From Arthrobotrys musiformis (Eukaryota > Ascomycota > Orbiliomycetes > Orbiliales > Orbiliaceae), in contig JAVHJL010000004.1 in NCBI GenBank assembly GCA_036971715.1, forward strand, positions 1 to 64,000: a stretch of DNA of 64,000 nucleotides. Direction: 5' to 3'. A program made the translations under genes and the position numbers. Within the stretch, counting starts at the first letter, position 1. Each line of letters opens with the position of its first letter. Shown one piece after another: positions 21,744-34,020 of this stretch. The notes below the pieces were generated by a model that ran no database searches, was not told the DNA's origin, and saw nothing but the letters and a program-made list of their open reading frames with translations.

Positions 21744-23310
21744 ATATTATAAGGCGATAGTTCAGCTTTTAAATTTGGGTTGTTGATGCTGGAAGAAAGG
21801 TGGAGTGAGAGGAGATACTGGTAGGTTAGAACACCGTCCTCGAGCAATATAAATACACCAGTAGCTATAGCTATGCCCTCGCAGAGCCGGAATTCATGTC
21901 TCCTGTGATTTTCTTTTGTCGCAATTTGGATTTCTGCCTGTTGGAAGCCTGGGCGTGGTTACACCGCCAATATGCCCCCTGTTGGCTATCCCGCCGAATG
22001 TTTGAAACTACATGCCAGCTCTATCCATCATCACGGAACTCTCGTGTGATGGTCGTATCCAGTCACCATATCCAGCTGAGATTGGCGCGCCGATTTGAGC
22101 CAGGAAAATTGGAAAATTCTAAATACTTGGAAACAATGCTCACCAATTGGACTTGGAGGCTTAAAATTATAAAGGTGATGGTGTCAAAGAAAGCGAGGCT
22201 TCAAGAAATATGGTTGGCCAGTTTTGGCGATGCAACATCAGCATGGTCGTCGGCTGTACGCAAAAATATAAGCTTAGGTAAAGCCGGGTCTAAAAATGGC
22301 AAGAATAAATACCATGTAGCTTCGTCCTAGCAGACCAGGCACTTCCAGCCCGAGACAACATGGGGCCTAACCAAAGGCAACGCCAGGCGAGATTGAGCTT
22401 CACATGCTAGTAATTATGTAAGTGTGCGCAAACACATGTCCACACATGGAGAGAATTGCTCTGATGTGAACAATGTTGCACAGCCTATGATCTGATCGGG
22501 AGCCTCAACAATTGTGATGGGAAGGTAGTATTGAAGCAGCCACCCATGTAGGATGAATCCGGTCTCTCAATACAAAACGCAACATATGTAAAGTAATCAA
22601 GGGGGCAGGCATAGCGGCAGGATCTGGGGAATGTGAGGATCAATTCCTGAAATTTTTTAGTCCCCGCAAATACTGACTGCATGCTGAAAATCCCGCACAA
22701 GGATGCAGAGACATAAGTATGGGAAGTCGGGTCGCAACAGGGCCGAGAAAGCTTAAATAGTCTTAACCAGTACCGCGCCTTCTAGAAGGGCATGTGGTAG
22801 CCGTCCGCATCCCAGAGTCTCCTGATACCAATCAAAGCCCAAGCTACGCCTTGGTTGTTAGCTTGATCAATTGAGATAACGGCTTAGAACCAGGTAGCGA
22901 GACGAGCAGGGTAGCTCCGCCTTTGTAACGTCTGGGCGGGACATGTTGTCGTGTTGGCTATCGGATTGGGTGCCCATTCATGATTATTGTCTGATATTCA
23001 TGTTGTTCTTTTATTTATATTATTAGATGACCTCAGCCCGGCGGCCGCTTTCTGGCTCATCGGACTGGGTCAATATTTTATCCGGATGTTGAAGGCTCGC
23101 CCGACAATATGTACTCGAACAGCAGTTTGCGCGGAATCTAGTGAGGAGGTATTGTGTACTGAATTCGAAGTAAAGGTTTGTGGAAAGCTAAGACTCGATT
23201 TCTAATAGAATGCAATGCATGTATACGGCAACGCTAAATACGATCGCAACAAATGCCAATATCAATGCAGTATGCGACAAAGACAACAAGGGATTGGGTT
23301 TTGTACATGG
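21744..23310. other. Intergenic, no gene seen
   Basis: Upstream region of the chitosanase gene plus the 3' flank of the CFEM-like gene. A 144-codon plus-strand frame at 21896-22330 starts with ATG, but it has no family resemblance and sits in the chitosanase promoter region, so it is not called. Confidence 0.45.
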
Positions 23311-24172
23311 CTAAAGAACTTTAATGGATAGATTGGGTTTATCCTTTCGTGTCAACATTCCGCCTTCAATGGAGTAGCTGATGACGGGCGCCTCCTCGAA
23401 ATCTTTGACCTTCGGGCTTGGGGTTGGGCTATGATCTGGCCCCTCAGGAAAGTTGGGTTCATTCTTTCTCCTCCGCCAACGCAGAAAGAACCAAATCAGA
23501 AAGATAAGAACGGCAACAAAGACGATACCGACCGCGATTCCGGCTTTGGCACCCGTAGGCAGACCGGAAGATTTCGATGCCTGAGATTCGGAAGGCGCTG
23601 TTGCTAAGGGGGTCGATTCGGACAAAGTTGATGTAGTAGCAGCAGCATTATTAATTATCGTGACGGTCGCAGGGGGCGGCGCTGACTCCGGCGTTGACGA
23701 GGATGCTTGGGTTGTCGATATGACCGGGGTTGGGGATGATGTTGGTGGGACTGAACTTTTCACCGATGCGGCCCTCGAAGAATTGTTATCGTCGGTGGCT
23801 CCCCACATATACGGGCCCCAGACGTCAGGGTATCCCACCGCATCACAATATTCCGCCACAGTCTTTTGCAGGGCTTCACATAATATACCACCTTATTAAC
23901 CGTGCCCCTTTCCAAGACGAAGAGAATGAGAATTCTAGATCTATAGAAACTCACCGATGCGGTCTTTGTCACTGCAAGTACCTAGAAGGCACTGCGCGGT
24001 CGCCGGCCAAATGTTTGTGAAGGTAAATCTCTCACAAAAACCATCGTATGCGGTTATGCAAGTATCCTGAAGAAGAATGTCAGCATGCATTAGTCGTGCA
24101 TCGTCGCCGTCGCCGTCGGGAGCATACCGCGCAGGACCATTTCGTGAGCAGTGGTAGTGCAGGAGTCGACAT
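23311..24172 (-). CDS. CFEM-like cysteine-rich single-pass membrane protein
   Basis: Three exons fit in phase (24172-24128, 24066-23955, 23873-23311), giving about 239 aa. The extracellular part has cysteines in the order CADTC...GFC...QCLLGTC...EYC and ends CSDKDRIALQKTVAEYCDAVG-like, matching the C-terminal half of CFEM domains. A Ser/Thr/Pro-rich stalk follows (about 80-135). A transmembrane segment (IAVGIVFVAVLIFLIWFFL) and a basic stop-transfer RWRRRK come next, then a ~60-residue cytosolic tail. CFEM proteins act in haem/iron capture, surface sensing or pathogenicity. The first exon gives no signal peptide, so the true start is probably an unrecognised upstream exon; the acceptor TTCGGTTAG just before the ATG supports this. 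The CFEM call is moderate because two of eight cysteines are missing. Confidence 0.65.
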
Positions 24173-26501
24173 GGCCTAACCGAAAAACCGCAAAAACACA
24201 ATAACCGTATATAGTTGGTCGGGAGCGAAAGTCTGTAGAATTCTAGAAGGTGATCATACTGTCGAATAAGGAGGAGGAGATCGAGATGAGGGAAAAGGAG
24301 AAAAGATGCAATATATTTCCCGCCCGTCTTAGCGAAATTGAGACTCGGCAACTTTCTCTCGTGGCTGAAGGGATCATTGGAAAAAGGGAGGCATATCGGC
24401 AAAATTGACTGTAACTTCGTCAGGGTCCCAGCAAATTAAACGATTGAGCCTAGATCCGCCCTCAAGAGTAACTACTCAAGGCGATCACTCACCAGTCCCC
24501 TTCGTGGAGATGACTATCAATATAGGTAAATATATATATATATGCAAAGTACAGCCCTCCTCGCGGGAAACAGAGGAGTTTTACTCTTCAGCTCACAACC
24601 GCACCCTAGCGAAGCAATCGTCGCCATTCACGCCATATAGGCCGTTGTTGAGGTTTGTATGTCATGGACCCCCTCGAAGTCAGGACCCCCAGCCGTCGTA
24701 TGATCGATGTTTGCACGTTCCTGTTTGTCGCCGCCCGGATCCGATGTTTTCGACGTCTGAACGCCCCTGCTTGGCTTCAGTGAAATTGGGCCGTCTCAGG
24801 AAATACCTTTTTTTCATGGCGCCTCCGTCTCATCCTGGAAGCAATAGACGGTCGGCCCAGTCGACAGTACAAGGTATCTCTCAACTCACCTCTAAAGGGG
24901 TCGAATAGTCCTTACACGCCTGCTTTCCCAAAGGTTGGGTTCTCACCTTCGCAACAATCGTCGAGAAGGGGGTTTCTCAACAAAGTGTTGTCTAGATATA
25001 TACATAGTACGTCCGGTACACAGTAGTAACATTGATCAGGCTCCATAATTGCTATAACGGGGCTTTTAATTGTTTCGCCCCAATCCGCCCCACCTCGTTT
25101 CAGTTGAAAAGAGAGTCTAGGGACGGTGCTTTCGGCCCAGCGCTCAGCATACATAGTACAGAAATAGCTGGGCATTATGATACCAACAGATCTCTAGACA
25201 ATATGAGGATGTACTATGTATGCATTTGCCTACCAAAATTTTATGAATATATAAACCCCACTGCAAAAGGGGTTCAATGGTATGAAGCTTGCCTCTTGCG
25301 CGGCATATCTCATATGGTCGTAAATGGCGAGTGAAGGGTTGAACAACTCGACGCGACGGCAGAAAAACACCCGAATGCAACTTTAGAATTACACGACTAA
25401 TTTTGACAATGAAAATATACACACATATAATATATATATTGTGGCTCGAGGACTCTTAAGTTCGTGGGTCTACCATCAGCCTCTAAATTGTGTACGCCTC
25501 TCCGCTCTAGCTTTCATATCTATCAAAGTTCAACCCTGCTGTTGTCCTAGCCCGCCCGTAATTTCTCTAGACAGTTCCAAATCGACCGGGCTCACCTTCA
25601 GTATCGACATATCGGGACCCTATTCGATACCTAAAACATACTGTGCAAAGACTTATGACGGCTTATTTTTGGCAAGCCGGCTAGAAAAAAAAACCACCTT
25701 ATTAGAGCTATAGATGTCCAAAGGGGTTGTTTCAATATATATACCGGCATATATGTGTATGTACGATTGTCCGTGCGTATCCTAATCGCTCGATTACTCC
25801 CAACCCAATGACTATTGAATATATATATACATGCACACACATACGTTCATGTACATGCATACCTAGTAAAAGAGTTAGGTTAACCGGTTGTCGGCGTCGT
25901 GATCCGTAGTCCATCAACTGGACCTTTAACTTTAATATCAGTAACAATGCAACGGTCGATTTCGGTGCACGGATAATCAACTAGATACCTGGACATATAG
26001 ATTACGTAGGCAATCGATATATTACCCATTCACTTTCAAGTGGCGTTGAAACCCGCGGCCGGATCCGCGGACGTCGCGAACTGATAAAACTTCTTTTATT
26101 TTAGTATTTTCAAGTTCAATTCTGAAAACGATTATTTAACACCGAATTGCATGCATCAAGAGCAAAGCGTGATTCGGTATATATATATCATATAAGCTAG
26201 TACGGAGTAACTAGAGTGCACGTGCGTCGAGATCGTTACGTCATGACGTCACCGGAACCGGATACGCGTATATCCATATATTATATACGCATCCGGTCAA
26301 CCGCGGCCACGTATTCGTATCCGCTCTTAACTTCGACAGTACCCTTGAAACCTTCCCTGCTCGTAAATAGAAATATACGCTGATATACCGTATTTTGAAT
26401 AAGTGTACTAGCTTCAGATCAACCTTCTTCGAAATACCCTCCATCGAGAATCAATCCATCCCTATTGTCTCGTATCCTATCCACGGATACAAGTTGAGTG
26501 C
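24173..26501. other. Intergenic, no gene seen
   Basis: About 2.3 kb of mixed composition with AT dinucleotide tracts (24534-24542, 25427-25438, 25823-25831). Several long frames lack ATG starts or family features. The last 300 bp is the presumed promoter of the UPC2-like regulator and contains a CpG-rich patch around 26050-26090. Confidence 0.45.
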
Positions 26502-27794
26502 ATGCGGCCTCCCCGGATGGCCACAGCGCCAAACCCTCCCTCCAGTTCAACCCGGCGGTCACACCGCAAGTCACGAAATGGTTGCTTGCAGTGCAAGCAA
26601 CGGCACATGAAATGCGATGAACATCGCCCAATTTGTGTGAATTGCTCTACAAGCGGCCGCTTGTGCGTTTTTAGTAGGCCAGCTCTGCATGTCGTTCAAG
26701 ATAGGGCTGGCCATGGCCCAAGCTCCGATTCACGGCCATCATCAGCCACGGCCGCATCTCCAGCTTCTATAGGATCTTCCCCCAGGAGTCTTGGGGCAGT
26801 CATCGGAAGTACCAGGTTGGACCCGAGTTCGCATATACCAGAGTCCCAAGCAGAGTCCCTACCACCCCAGCTCTACGACTTAACGCATCTCGAACTGTTG
26901 CATCATCTAGAAACACAAATTTTACGACATGAAGCCCACAGCCTATTTCCGGACGACATAGACCCTTCCTGCTTAGTCGATGAAGTGATTCAGTCAGCTA
27001 TGTCGGCACCATATCTAATGGATGAGCTATTGGCCTTCTCTGCGCTGCATTTAAGCGTTGTCACACCAGATCCGAGCAAAAAAAAGGATTACCACCATCG
27101 AGCATCCCAACTGCAAACCCGTGCACTGACAATTTTTAATACTGAGCGTCCCGTTGTCTCCGAAAAAAATTGCATGGAGATGTTGTTGTTTTCTGGAACC
27201 CTTGGATTGCATGCCCTCTTCGACACTGCCACATTTCATCAAGACTTCACAGAGTTTCTCGAGATGTTCATCCAATTTCTTAGCTTACATCGTGGTATAT
27301 GCACTGTCACCCGCCAAACCTGGGACATCATCAGCAAGAGCAAATTAAGAAACGTTGTTAGTTGCATGACCGAGGTAGAAAGGCAGGACCCACAGTTTGC
27401 AGAATCTCCCACCGAGTGTGATACTCTACTGGCAAAAATTGAGGCGGCGAGAAACAGCTTTGATCTCGCGACTTTCAGAGCGTGCCACGAAGCGGTTGGT
27501 TGGTTGCAGTGGGTTACAAGACAGCGGCGTTGCCTTAAGCTACCGCTTCGAATACACGCTGTCATGGCCTGGCCGGTCCTAATATCATTCGAGTATCTAC
27601 AAGCTCTGAGGCAACGGAGACCAGAGGCACTGGTAATTTTGGCTCATTGGGCGGTTTTCTTGCATTATCACCGCGAATTCTGGGTATTTGGCGATTCCGG
27701 GCGAGTTTTGATTGAATCCACTACTAAGTACCTCGGCTCCTATTGGGAGGATTGGATGGCTTGGCCTAATTTGGCAATTGAGGGGTCTTCTTGA
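26502..27794 (+). CDS. Zn2Cys6 transcription factor, UPC2/sterol-regulator-like
   Basis: A nuclear regulator encoded in one exon, 430 aa. The start ATG at 26502 places the zinc cluster at residues 28-55 (C28, C31, C38, C45, C48, C55; CX2CX6CX6CX2CX6C), preceded by a basic RRSHRKSR stretch. A Ser-rich linker spans about 65-115. From about residue 125 it has the LTHLELLHHLETQ and FSALHLSVV blocks typical of the fungal UPC2/ECM22-like group. Members bind sterol-response elements or regulate secondary metabolism; many have no known target. There is no adjacent ergosterol gene, so the target is unknown. The neighbouring tannase is a possible but unproven client. Confidence 0.85.
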   Translation: MRPPRMATAPNPPSSSTRRSHRKSRNGCLQCKQRHMKCDEHRPICVNCSTSGRLCVFSRPALHVVQDRAGHGPSSDSRPSSATAASPASIGSSPRSLGAVIGSTRLDPSSHIPESQAESLPPQLYDLTHLELLHHLETQILRHEAHSLFPDDIDPSCLVDEVIQSAMSAPYLMDELLAFSALHLSVVTPDPSKKKDYHHRASQLQTRALTIFNTERPVVSEKNCMEMLLFSGTLGLHALFDTATFHQDFTEFLEMFIQFLSLHRGICTVTRQTWDIISKSKLRNVVSCMTEVERQDPQFAESPTECDTLLAKIEAARNSFDLATFRACHEAVGWLQWVTRQRRCLKLPLRIHAVMAWPVLISFEYLQALRQRRPEALVILAHWAVFLHYHREFWVFGDSGRVLIESTTKYLGSYWEDWMAWPNLAIEGSS

Positions 27795-28632
27795 TGCATG
27801 ATGCTTTGAGTCGAGTACGCGGTAAATGCAAATATAGCCTGTTGTAGTATAGTGTAATATACGATGTATATGTAAAATACGGTTGTAATCGATCTTATCG
27901 TGTATTGCTAACGCTACGCTCGGCTACACCCAAGGATTCTCAGAGGCTTTTGACCGTGTAGGATACCCTTCAAACAAAATAGTCACTTCGTGATCCAACT
28001 TGAAATACATGTATGAAACGGCTTAATCGTATTTGGAATTAATTGGCTGGATAATGAGCCCAAGAAATCGATCTATCAACAATTTCCATCCCCTTGCTAT
28101 GCTACTCGATATCCGAGTATTCCAAGAAGCGGTTGATCTCCTATTCTCAAACTTTATTTTGAAGTCGCTAGTTGCATTCATTTCGTTAGGTGCAATTATG
28201 CAATTTAAGAAATTGGGTACGGATACAGTGTGGGGCAGCCCAGGAGGAAATCTGAGAAGAACGGACCTGGCCTGCGACCTCAAATACGACCATTACCAGT
28301 ATAAGTTTTTCTCAAACTAACTTTCATCGTGTACAAGATTCCGAAAAGTGGGGAGGCTGATCAACATCATGAAGGGATCCCAGGAGGGCCAGATCTTAGG
28401 CGCTTTCGATTCCCCGTGGCTAGTTATCTACTTGCAACAAAAAAACCAAGTTATAAAAGCGTTCAATTACCCGCTGTAGACATGACCATGTATGTATTTA
28501 CATTAAGTTATTAAAATTTCCAATTATCTTCCTTGTCTTTTTCGTTGTATATCACAGACCTTTCGGTATAACCAAGGCTTTTGCCCCCATATATATATAT
28601 ATATATATCAACCTGGCCTCGAGACTATATAT
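27795..28632. other. Intergenic between regulator and tannase
   Basis: No gene supported. The last 70 bp before the tannase ATG contains an AT-dinucleotide tract (about 28590-28608) and a second TATATATA immediately before the ATG, which could serve as a TATA region. An upstream signal-peptide exon for the tannase was looked for here and not found. Confidence 0.4.
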
Positions 28633-30342
28633 ATGAAGATGATTTCATCGTACATCAATAGTACAATGGCCGCTTGCTCCACAGGAGCAATTACATATCC
28701 CACAGTATTCGGAGCGGAGTTTTTGTCTATGGAGGTTAATTTAGTCACGAACTACAGTCAGTACGTCCATAAAGGATACTACGTCAATCATGGAGCAGTC
28801 AATGTCACAAATATCAACTTTTGCAATGTCACTCTTGAGTATACACACCCCGGCCAAAACGAAAACATAAAGGTACAAGTGTGGCTACCCATAGAAAATT
28901 GGAATGCTAGATTACAAGCTATTGGGGGAGGCGGTTGGCAGGCTGGCCTATATGCACCATCCCTTATGGGGATGACGGCAGCGATCGGTGAAGGATACTC
29001 GGCCATCTCGACTGATGCCGGCCTCGGCTCAGCGGTTTTTCCTTATGAGTGGGCTCTTCTGAGCCCTGGAAACGTTAATCTTTACCTCTTGCAAGACCTT
29101 GCCTCTGTCTCCCTCAACGACATGGCAATAATTGGCAAAACCATTTCTGCTGAATTCTATGGCTCCTTTCCTGAATACTCCTATTTCTCCGGTTGCTCGC
29201 AGGGTGGCCGCCAAGGCCTGATGCTTGCACAGCGATACCCAAATGCATTCGATGGCATCGCTGCTAGCGCGCCCGCTATAAATTGGAACAATTTCGTCTT
29301 CTCCACCTTGTGGCCATCCTTTGTGATGCGGTCGCTAAAAGAATACCCACCCGCGTGCGAATTTGATGCAATCACTGAAGCTGTCATCGAAGCTTGTGAC
29401 AGCCTCGATGGGGTAGCCGATGGTATTATAGCCGATATAGACGAGTGTTGCTTTAACCCAACATCAATGGTTGGAAAAACTATCAATTGCTCAACATTCG
29501 ACAATGCACCATGGTCCATATCGTCTGCGGCAGCTTCCGTGATAAGGGCGGCCGTAAGTTCTTTGAGTTGAATTTGGAATTTGACATGTACATCGGCCAA
29601 AGCTGACGGCTTTATATTAGTGGAGCGGTCCGAAAAAATTCGATAATTCAGATATCTGGTTCGGGGTGGGCAAAGACACGTCTACAACGACATCTTCCAT
29701 TCAACAAGGCATCATCTCAACTATCTGCGATCTTAATCGCACCTGCAATGGGGGTTCTTTCGAACTAGCAGAAGCTTGGATCAAGCTGTTTATTCTTAAG
29801 AATGCTTCCTCTGATCTTAGCAACATGAACCACGGGGATTTTGATCGCGCTGCCCAACTTTCAACCCAGATGTACGACTCTATCATTGGCACGAATGACC
29901 CCGACCTCTCCGCCTTTAGAAACCGTGGCGGCAAATTGATTAGCTATCACGGCACCGTAAGTGGACTATCTCTAAATAGAAAATACCCAGAGCTATCTCT
30001 ACGTATGCTAATCTTAGTTAGGCCGATGGGATCATCCCGATTAAGGGTAGTCTACATTACTACGACTCTGTCACGGCCCTTGACCCAAACGTGCACGATT
30101 TCTTTCGGCTTTTTACTTCGCCGGGGCTGGGACACTGCTTTGGAGGTAATGGCGCATATCCCGATGGCACATTTGACGCCATGCGAAAGTGGGTTGAGGA
30201 TGGAATCGCTCCAGAGATTTTAAACGCTACTACTGTTGGCACCGTACCCATTCTTGTGAGACCTCTTTGCCCCTACCCTATGAAACAAAATTACGACGGG
30301 GTTGGAAACCACAGTCTTGGACTAGGTTTCTCTTGTAAATAG
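28633..30342 (+). CDS. Tannase/feruloyl esterase family protein
   Basis: A serine esterase of the fungal tannase family, cleaving galloyl or feruloyl esters of plant phenolics. Three exons (28633-29553, 29621-29956, 30022-30342) join in phase, giving 525 aa. Marks seen: the N-terminal LQAIGGGGWQAG block, the nucleophile elbow GCSQGGRQG, a calcium-loop-like DSLDGVADGIIAD, ADGIIPIKGSLHYYDSV after the second intron, the catalytic-His region SPGLGHCFGG, and the C-terminal RPLCPYP. The paired cysteine expected beside the nucleophile (CS) and beside the His (HC) is present. Potential N-glycosylation sites are frequent. Oddly, no signal peptide precedes the mature start although the family is secreted, so a 5' exon may be missing or lost. 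Confidence 0.88.
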
Positions 30343-31174
30343 CTTAGAGTTAGAGACCAACATATACAGTAGCATTTGTGGTAGCATTTTCACATTTACT
30401 AGATGTTTATATGATCGTATGTTAGTATTCATGTACAACTGTTGCTTTTTTAGTACGATAAATTAAATAGAGAGAGAATTTCACGAAAAACGGATGCACC
30501 ACGTAGCAAAACCAAAACCCTCTCACATGCTGCTACATAGTCGATCGAAATTATGTTATAGCTGTGCGCGGGTAACGGACGTGGAAAGCGTCGGAGTAAT
30601 TCTTAGCCTTGATGTTGTTTAGTCTTGGAACCTACTACAACTCGTGACATCATCTAGTTGAAAATGAATATACCATTTTAGGCACCAATGGGATGTCACG
30701 TATGGTTATCATATTTACGTGAATACTCATACTAGTACCATTATGTGGTACGCAACCGACTTCCACGGATCCACCTAGCCTCGAGACCAGGCGGGATCCA
30801 CCGTATTCCGAGATAGCCGTATACGCGTATACATATCAACACACGCGTATTTCTCAAGCTGAGGCTGCTCTCTATTGTCTATCAGACACTCAAGCAAAGT
30901 TAGTTATGCGTGGTCTCGTTCCCAGGGTGGATGAAATAGTAAAGTATTTTCCATTGCTTGAATATGAATTAGGAGACTGTATCATCTCAAGTCTATATAT
31001 ATATTCGGTCAACCAAAGACGTAAATATCTAGAGCTCGCTCCACACCTCGTTATTATATGTGCATATACTACTATACCCTACATTTGAATATTCCCGCCA
31101 TATATTCAAGTCGACAAGTCACTTCATTCAGTTCTTTCGATTCTCGCACATTCGCCTTTTGCAACAATCACAAT
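30343..31174. other. Intergenic, no gene seen
   Basis: Gene-free. It holds the tannase 3' flank and the RTA1 gene promoter; a TATATATATATTC tract lies near 30995-31006. CG-containing short motifs (ACGCGTAT) recur at about 30822-30848. Confidence 0.4.
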
Positions 31175-32246
31175 ATGTCTTCTAATCAATGCAACCCCAA
31201 TTGGATGACTGCGAAATTTTCTTTTTATCGATACGTACCCTCAGTTTCCGCCGCAGTCATATTCTGCCTGTGTTTTCTGTTGGCCACGATTTTGCACACA
31301 TTCCAAATGGTGCGGACTAAGGTCTGGTTTTTAACATCGCTAGTAGTTGGATGCTTATGTATGTATGCAGGGGCTCGGAGACAAACAACAAGCCTACTTT
31401 AAAAAATATTATAAAGCTAAAACAATATGGAACTTAGTTGAATTTATCGGATACGCAGCCCGAGCCGGATCCGCGAGGTCAGAACCAGGTTGTTGGAGAA
31501 TGATGCCCTATATTATCCAGAGCATGTATATATTGCTTGGTCCAGCTCTGTTTGCGGTCTCCATTTATATGGTTTTGGGCCGAATCGTTCTCTTGACCGA
31601 TGGTGAATCGCTTTCTATGATTAAGCGACGATGGCTGACTAGAATTTTTGTTATGGGGGATATTGTTTGCTTTACCCTGCAATCCGGAGGTTAGTTTTCT
31701 TTTAATTTAGTGACAAGACTTTTCTCTCTACAATGTTTTTTGTCATGGCCCCCTTCCAAACCGAGTCGAATTCTAACCGCATATTCCTTAGGCGGTGGCC
31801 TTATGGCGGCTGGTCGTAATAACCCGTCTCTATCGGATATTGGCAATGGAGTAATAATAGCAGGCCTAGTGCTCCAATTGATCTGGTTTCTGTTTTTCAT
31901 GGTTGTGGCCATAAGTTTCCACAAGCGTATGAATCTATGCCCAACTCCTGCCGCCCGAAGACCGGAGGTTCGCTGGAAACAATACCTTTATACCCTCTAT
32001 TTCGTTAGCACTCTAATCATCATTCGGTCCTTGTTCCGAGTTATCGAATATATTGAAGGCAACGACGGATACCTTATGAGGCACGAGGCCTTCCTCTATT
32101 TATTCGACTCACTCCCTATGCTCATAGTGGTTGTTTATTTGCACTGGAGACATCCCTCAGAAATTGGACTTCTTTTACGAGGACAGCCTGCGTACACAAA
32201 CGGCTTTAGGCTCATTTTAATGAAATCTAAAAGCTCGGAATACTAG
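31175..32246 (+). CDS. RTA1-like lipid-translocating membrane protein
   Basis: A seven-transmembrane plasma-membrane protein of the RTA1/RSB1 family, associated with sphingoid long-chain base efflux and resistance to toxic lipids or drugs. Three exons (31175-31358, 31438-31689, 31792-32246) give 296 aa. Splicing creates the family block GCLFEFIGYAARAG (exon 1-2 junction) and QSGGGGLMAAG (exon 2-3 junction), two of the best conserved RTA1 signatures. Other marks are QSMYILLGPALFAVSIYMVLGRI, YFVSTLIIIRSLFRVIEYIEG and the final DSLPMLIVVVYLHWRHP. Hydrophobic segments are spaced for about seven spans. The neighbours do not form an obvious pathway with it. Confidence 0.92.
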
Positions 32247-33336
32247 AGTTAAGGAGCAGGCGACTTTGTGCGGGTTGACTGATGGAAAAACGTCGATTTT
32301 AATACCTTAAATTGCGATGCATCGTTGGCGATTCCCAAAGAAAAATAGTTAGTTCGAGTAAAGCCGCGGCGCTCGCTAGATATGCGAATTAGCTTACGTT
32401 TTATTTCCAAAACCATCTCTCGAAATGAAGGCTAATCTTGTTACTGTTTCTTTCTCTTTACGTATACAATGAGATAACTATATATTTTCTTCAATTTATA
32501 GCTTCAGCCTAAGGGCTTAAGCTTCTTCACGACAGTTGCAAAATTACATTGCTTTTGGCCGTATCACCGAGGCCCTCTCCCAGACCCGGGTACAAGGCAA
32601 CAGAGCCCTACTATTGGCTCGTTTTGGTGCTGTATGAGGTACTCCTGCCGCCTTTCGAAGCAAATCCAAAAATAGTGCTTTGATTCTAAATCTATAGAAG
32701 CCGAGGATCGTGTTATGCATATATGACAGCGCGTTTCCTTCGCAACATTTTGCCGCGATGAAACGAGCGAACGTTGGTTCCTCTTGCATTCGTTTGCTCC
32801 TAATGTCACGCATGAGACGTGAACAATTGCGAGCCGTATAAACCTGAAGAGACATGGTGCGATTCTGGCATACATAGGAGACATCGACCAACTTCACCAT
32901 TTAATGTCTTGAAATGATCGAAAAGTTATCGTTGTATCACACGGGTCGTACCGGTATGGGCACGAGAAAACGGTGTTAACCATATAACACCGTGCACCAT
33001 GACATGAACTTTGTCTCACTCTCGGGCTAAAATCGGTGCACATTAGCATTAAAATTTGATTTTTAAAGATTGGAGGTTGGTACCGCAAGGGCATATTGAA
33101 GTTGATCAATGTAATTGATATTTTGGAACCATAAACTTAAAAGCAAAACACAAATTTAAAGTTTTAATACGGATGCCATAGAAAAGAATAAATAAATACA
33201 AAATTACAAACGAAGTGTACAAAATGGTGAGGCAGTGGTTAGAGGGTCGGGCAGCCCGGTGCTTATATGGCCATCAACAGCTCTTTATTTCCACGGCCTT
33301 GTAACCTGGAGCAATAGGCCCCACCCCCGGATAATT
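32247..33336. other. Intergenic, one unsupported ORF
   Basis: Gene-poor. A minus-strand 118-codon frame at 32544-32900 begins with ATG and is less AT-rich than its flanks, but shows no family, signal peptide or splice partners. Otherwise AT-rich 3' flanks of two converging genes. Confidence 0.4.
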
Positions 33337-34020
33337 TTAAAAGACAGACTTGAGGATCGACTTGACCTTTGCGACACTGCAGCCCCCAGTACCGCAGAGG
33401 CGAACCATCTTGAAATAGACATCCGCAATTCTGCGACATTCAACACCCTTCCAGCTTTTCCAGCCACTGTATTGCTTGCAAACATTGTACATATCCTTCT
33501 TGAAATTGCTGTCAATCTTGGAACGGCTGGTACCATTGAAACGCTTCTGCTTCTTGTAGTTCCTGTAGCCAAAGTCATGGCGTTGACAAGAGGGAAGGAA
33601 GTTATAACCACGGGGCTTGTCCTTGTTGATTTTGAGAGCTTTGGCGACAGCCTTTGGAACTGAACAACCATCTGAGTTCCAATCAAGGGGTGGGCTCATG
33701 AACTTCTTTTTGCGATAGTTATTGATGAAAGAGGAGATCGGTGTATGAAATAGAAGACCGTCGGTTCTGCAAGAAGCCGAGCATTGAGGATCACGTTTGA
33801 CAAATTCCTTGCCTGGAAGGTCAACGGCATCGAAGAGCTCCAAATCACCCTCGTCATCATCGACGTAGGTAATGCCACCAACGTCCCCAACAGAATCGAT
33901 TTCGGAGACGGGCTCAACAGCCCTAATATCGACTGTGTTGACTGGTTGGGGGGTAGGGTTCGCTTTGGAGAGGGTAACCAAAGTTGTAGAGAGAATGATC
34001 AGAAGTTTGTTGAAACGCAT
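33337..34020 (-). CDS. Secreted phospholipase A2 (fungal/bacterial type)
   Basis: A small extracellular enzyme that releases fatty acids from the sn-2 position of phospholipids. Single exon, 227 aa from ATG 34020. Signal peptide at residues 1-20 (LLIILSTTLVTLSKA). An acidic propeptide follows to a dibasic KR (about residue 75), consistent with Kex2 processing. The mature part carries the signature DGCSVP and the active-site helix SCQRHDFGYRNY, where His-Asp is the catalytic pair. It has cysteines for two or more disulfides. This is the group XIV type of filamentous fungi. Alternative in-frame ATG codons upstream are less likely because they would bury the signal peptide. Confidence 0.92.
   Translation of the reverse strand: MRFNKLLIILSTTLVTLSKANPTPQPVNTVDIRAVEPVSEIDSVGDVGGITYVDDDEGDLELFDAVDLPGKEFVKRDPQCSASCRTDGLLFHTPISSFINNYRKKKFMSPPLDWNSDGCSVPKAVAKALKINKDKPRGYNFLPSCQRHDFGYRNYKKQKRFNGTSRSKIDSNFKKDMYNVCKQYSGWKSWKGVECRRIADVYFKMVRLCGTGGCSVAKVKSILKSVF

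Noticed and set aside
21896..22330. 144-codon plus-strand ORF starting with ATG
   Set aside because: It has no family or signal features and lies upstream of the chitosanase gene in its promoter region.
24405..24908. 167-codon plus-strand ORF
   Set aside because: It begins at TTG, has no ATG-based model and no recognisable domain.
32544..32900. 118-codon minus-strand ORF with ATG
   Set aside because: No domain, no splice partners and no signal peptide; probably chance in a slightly GC-rich patch.
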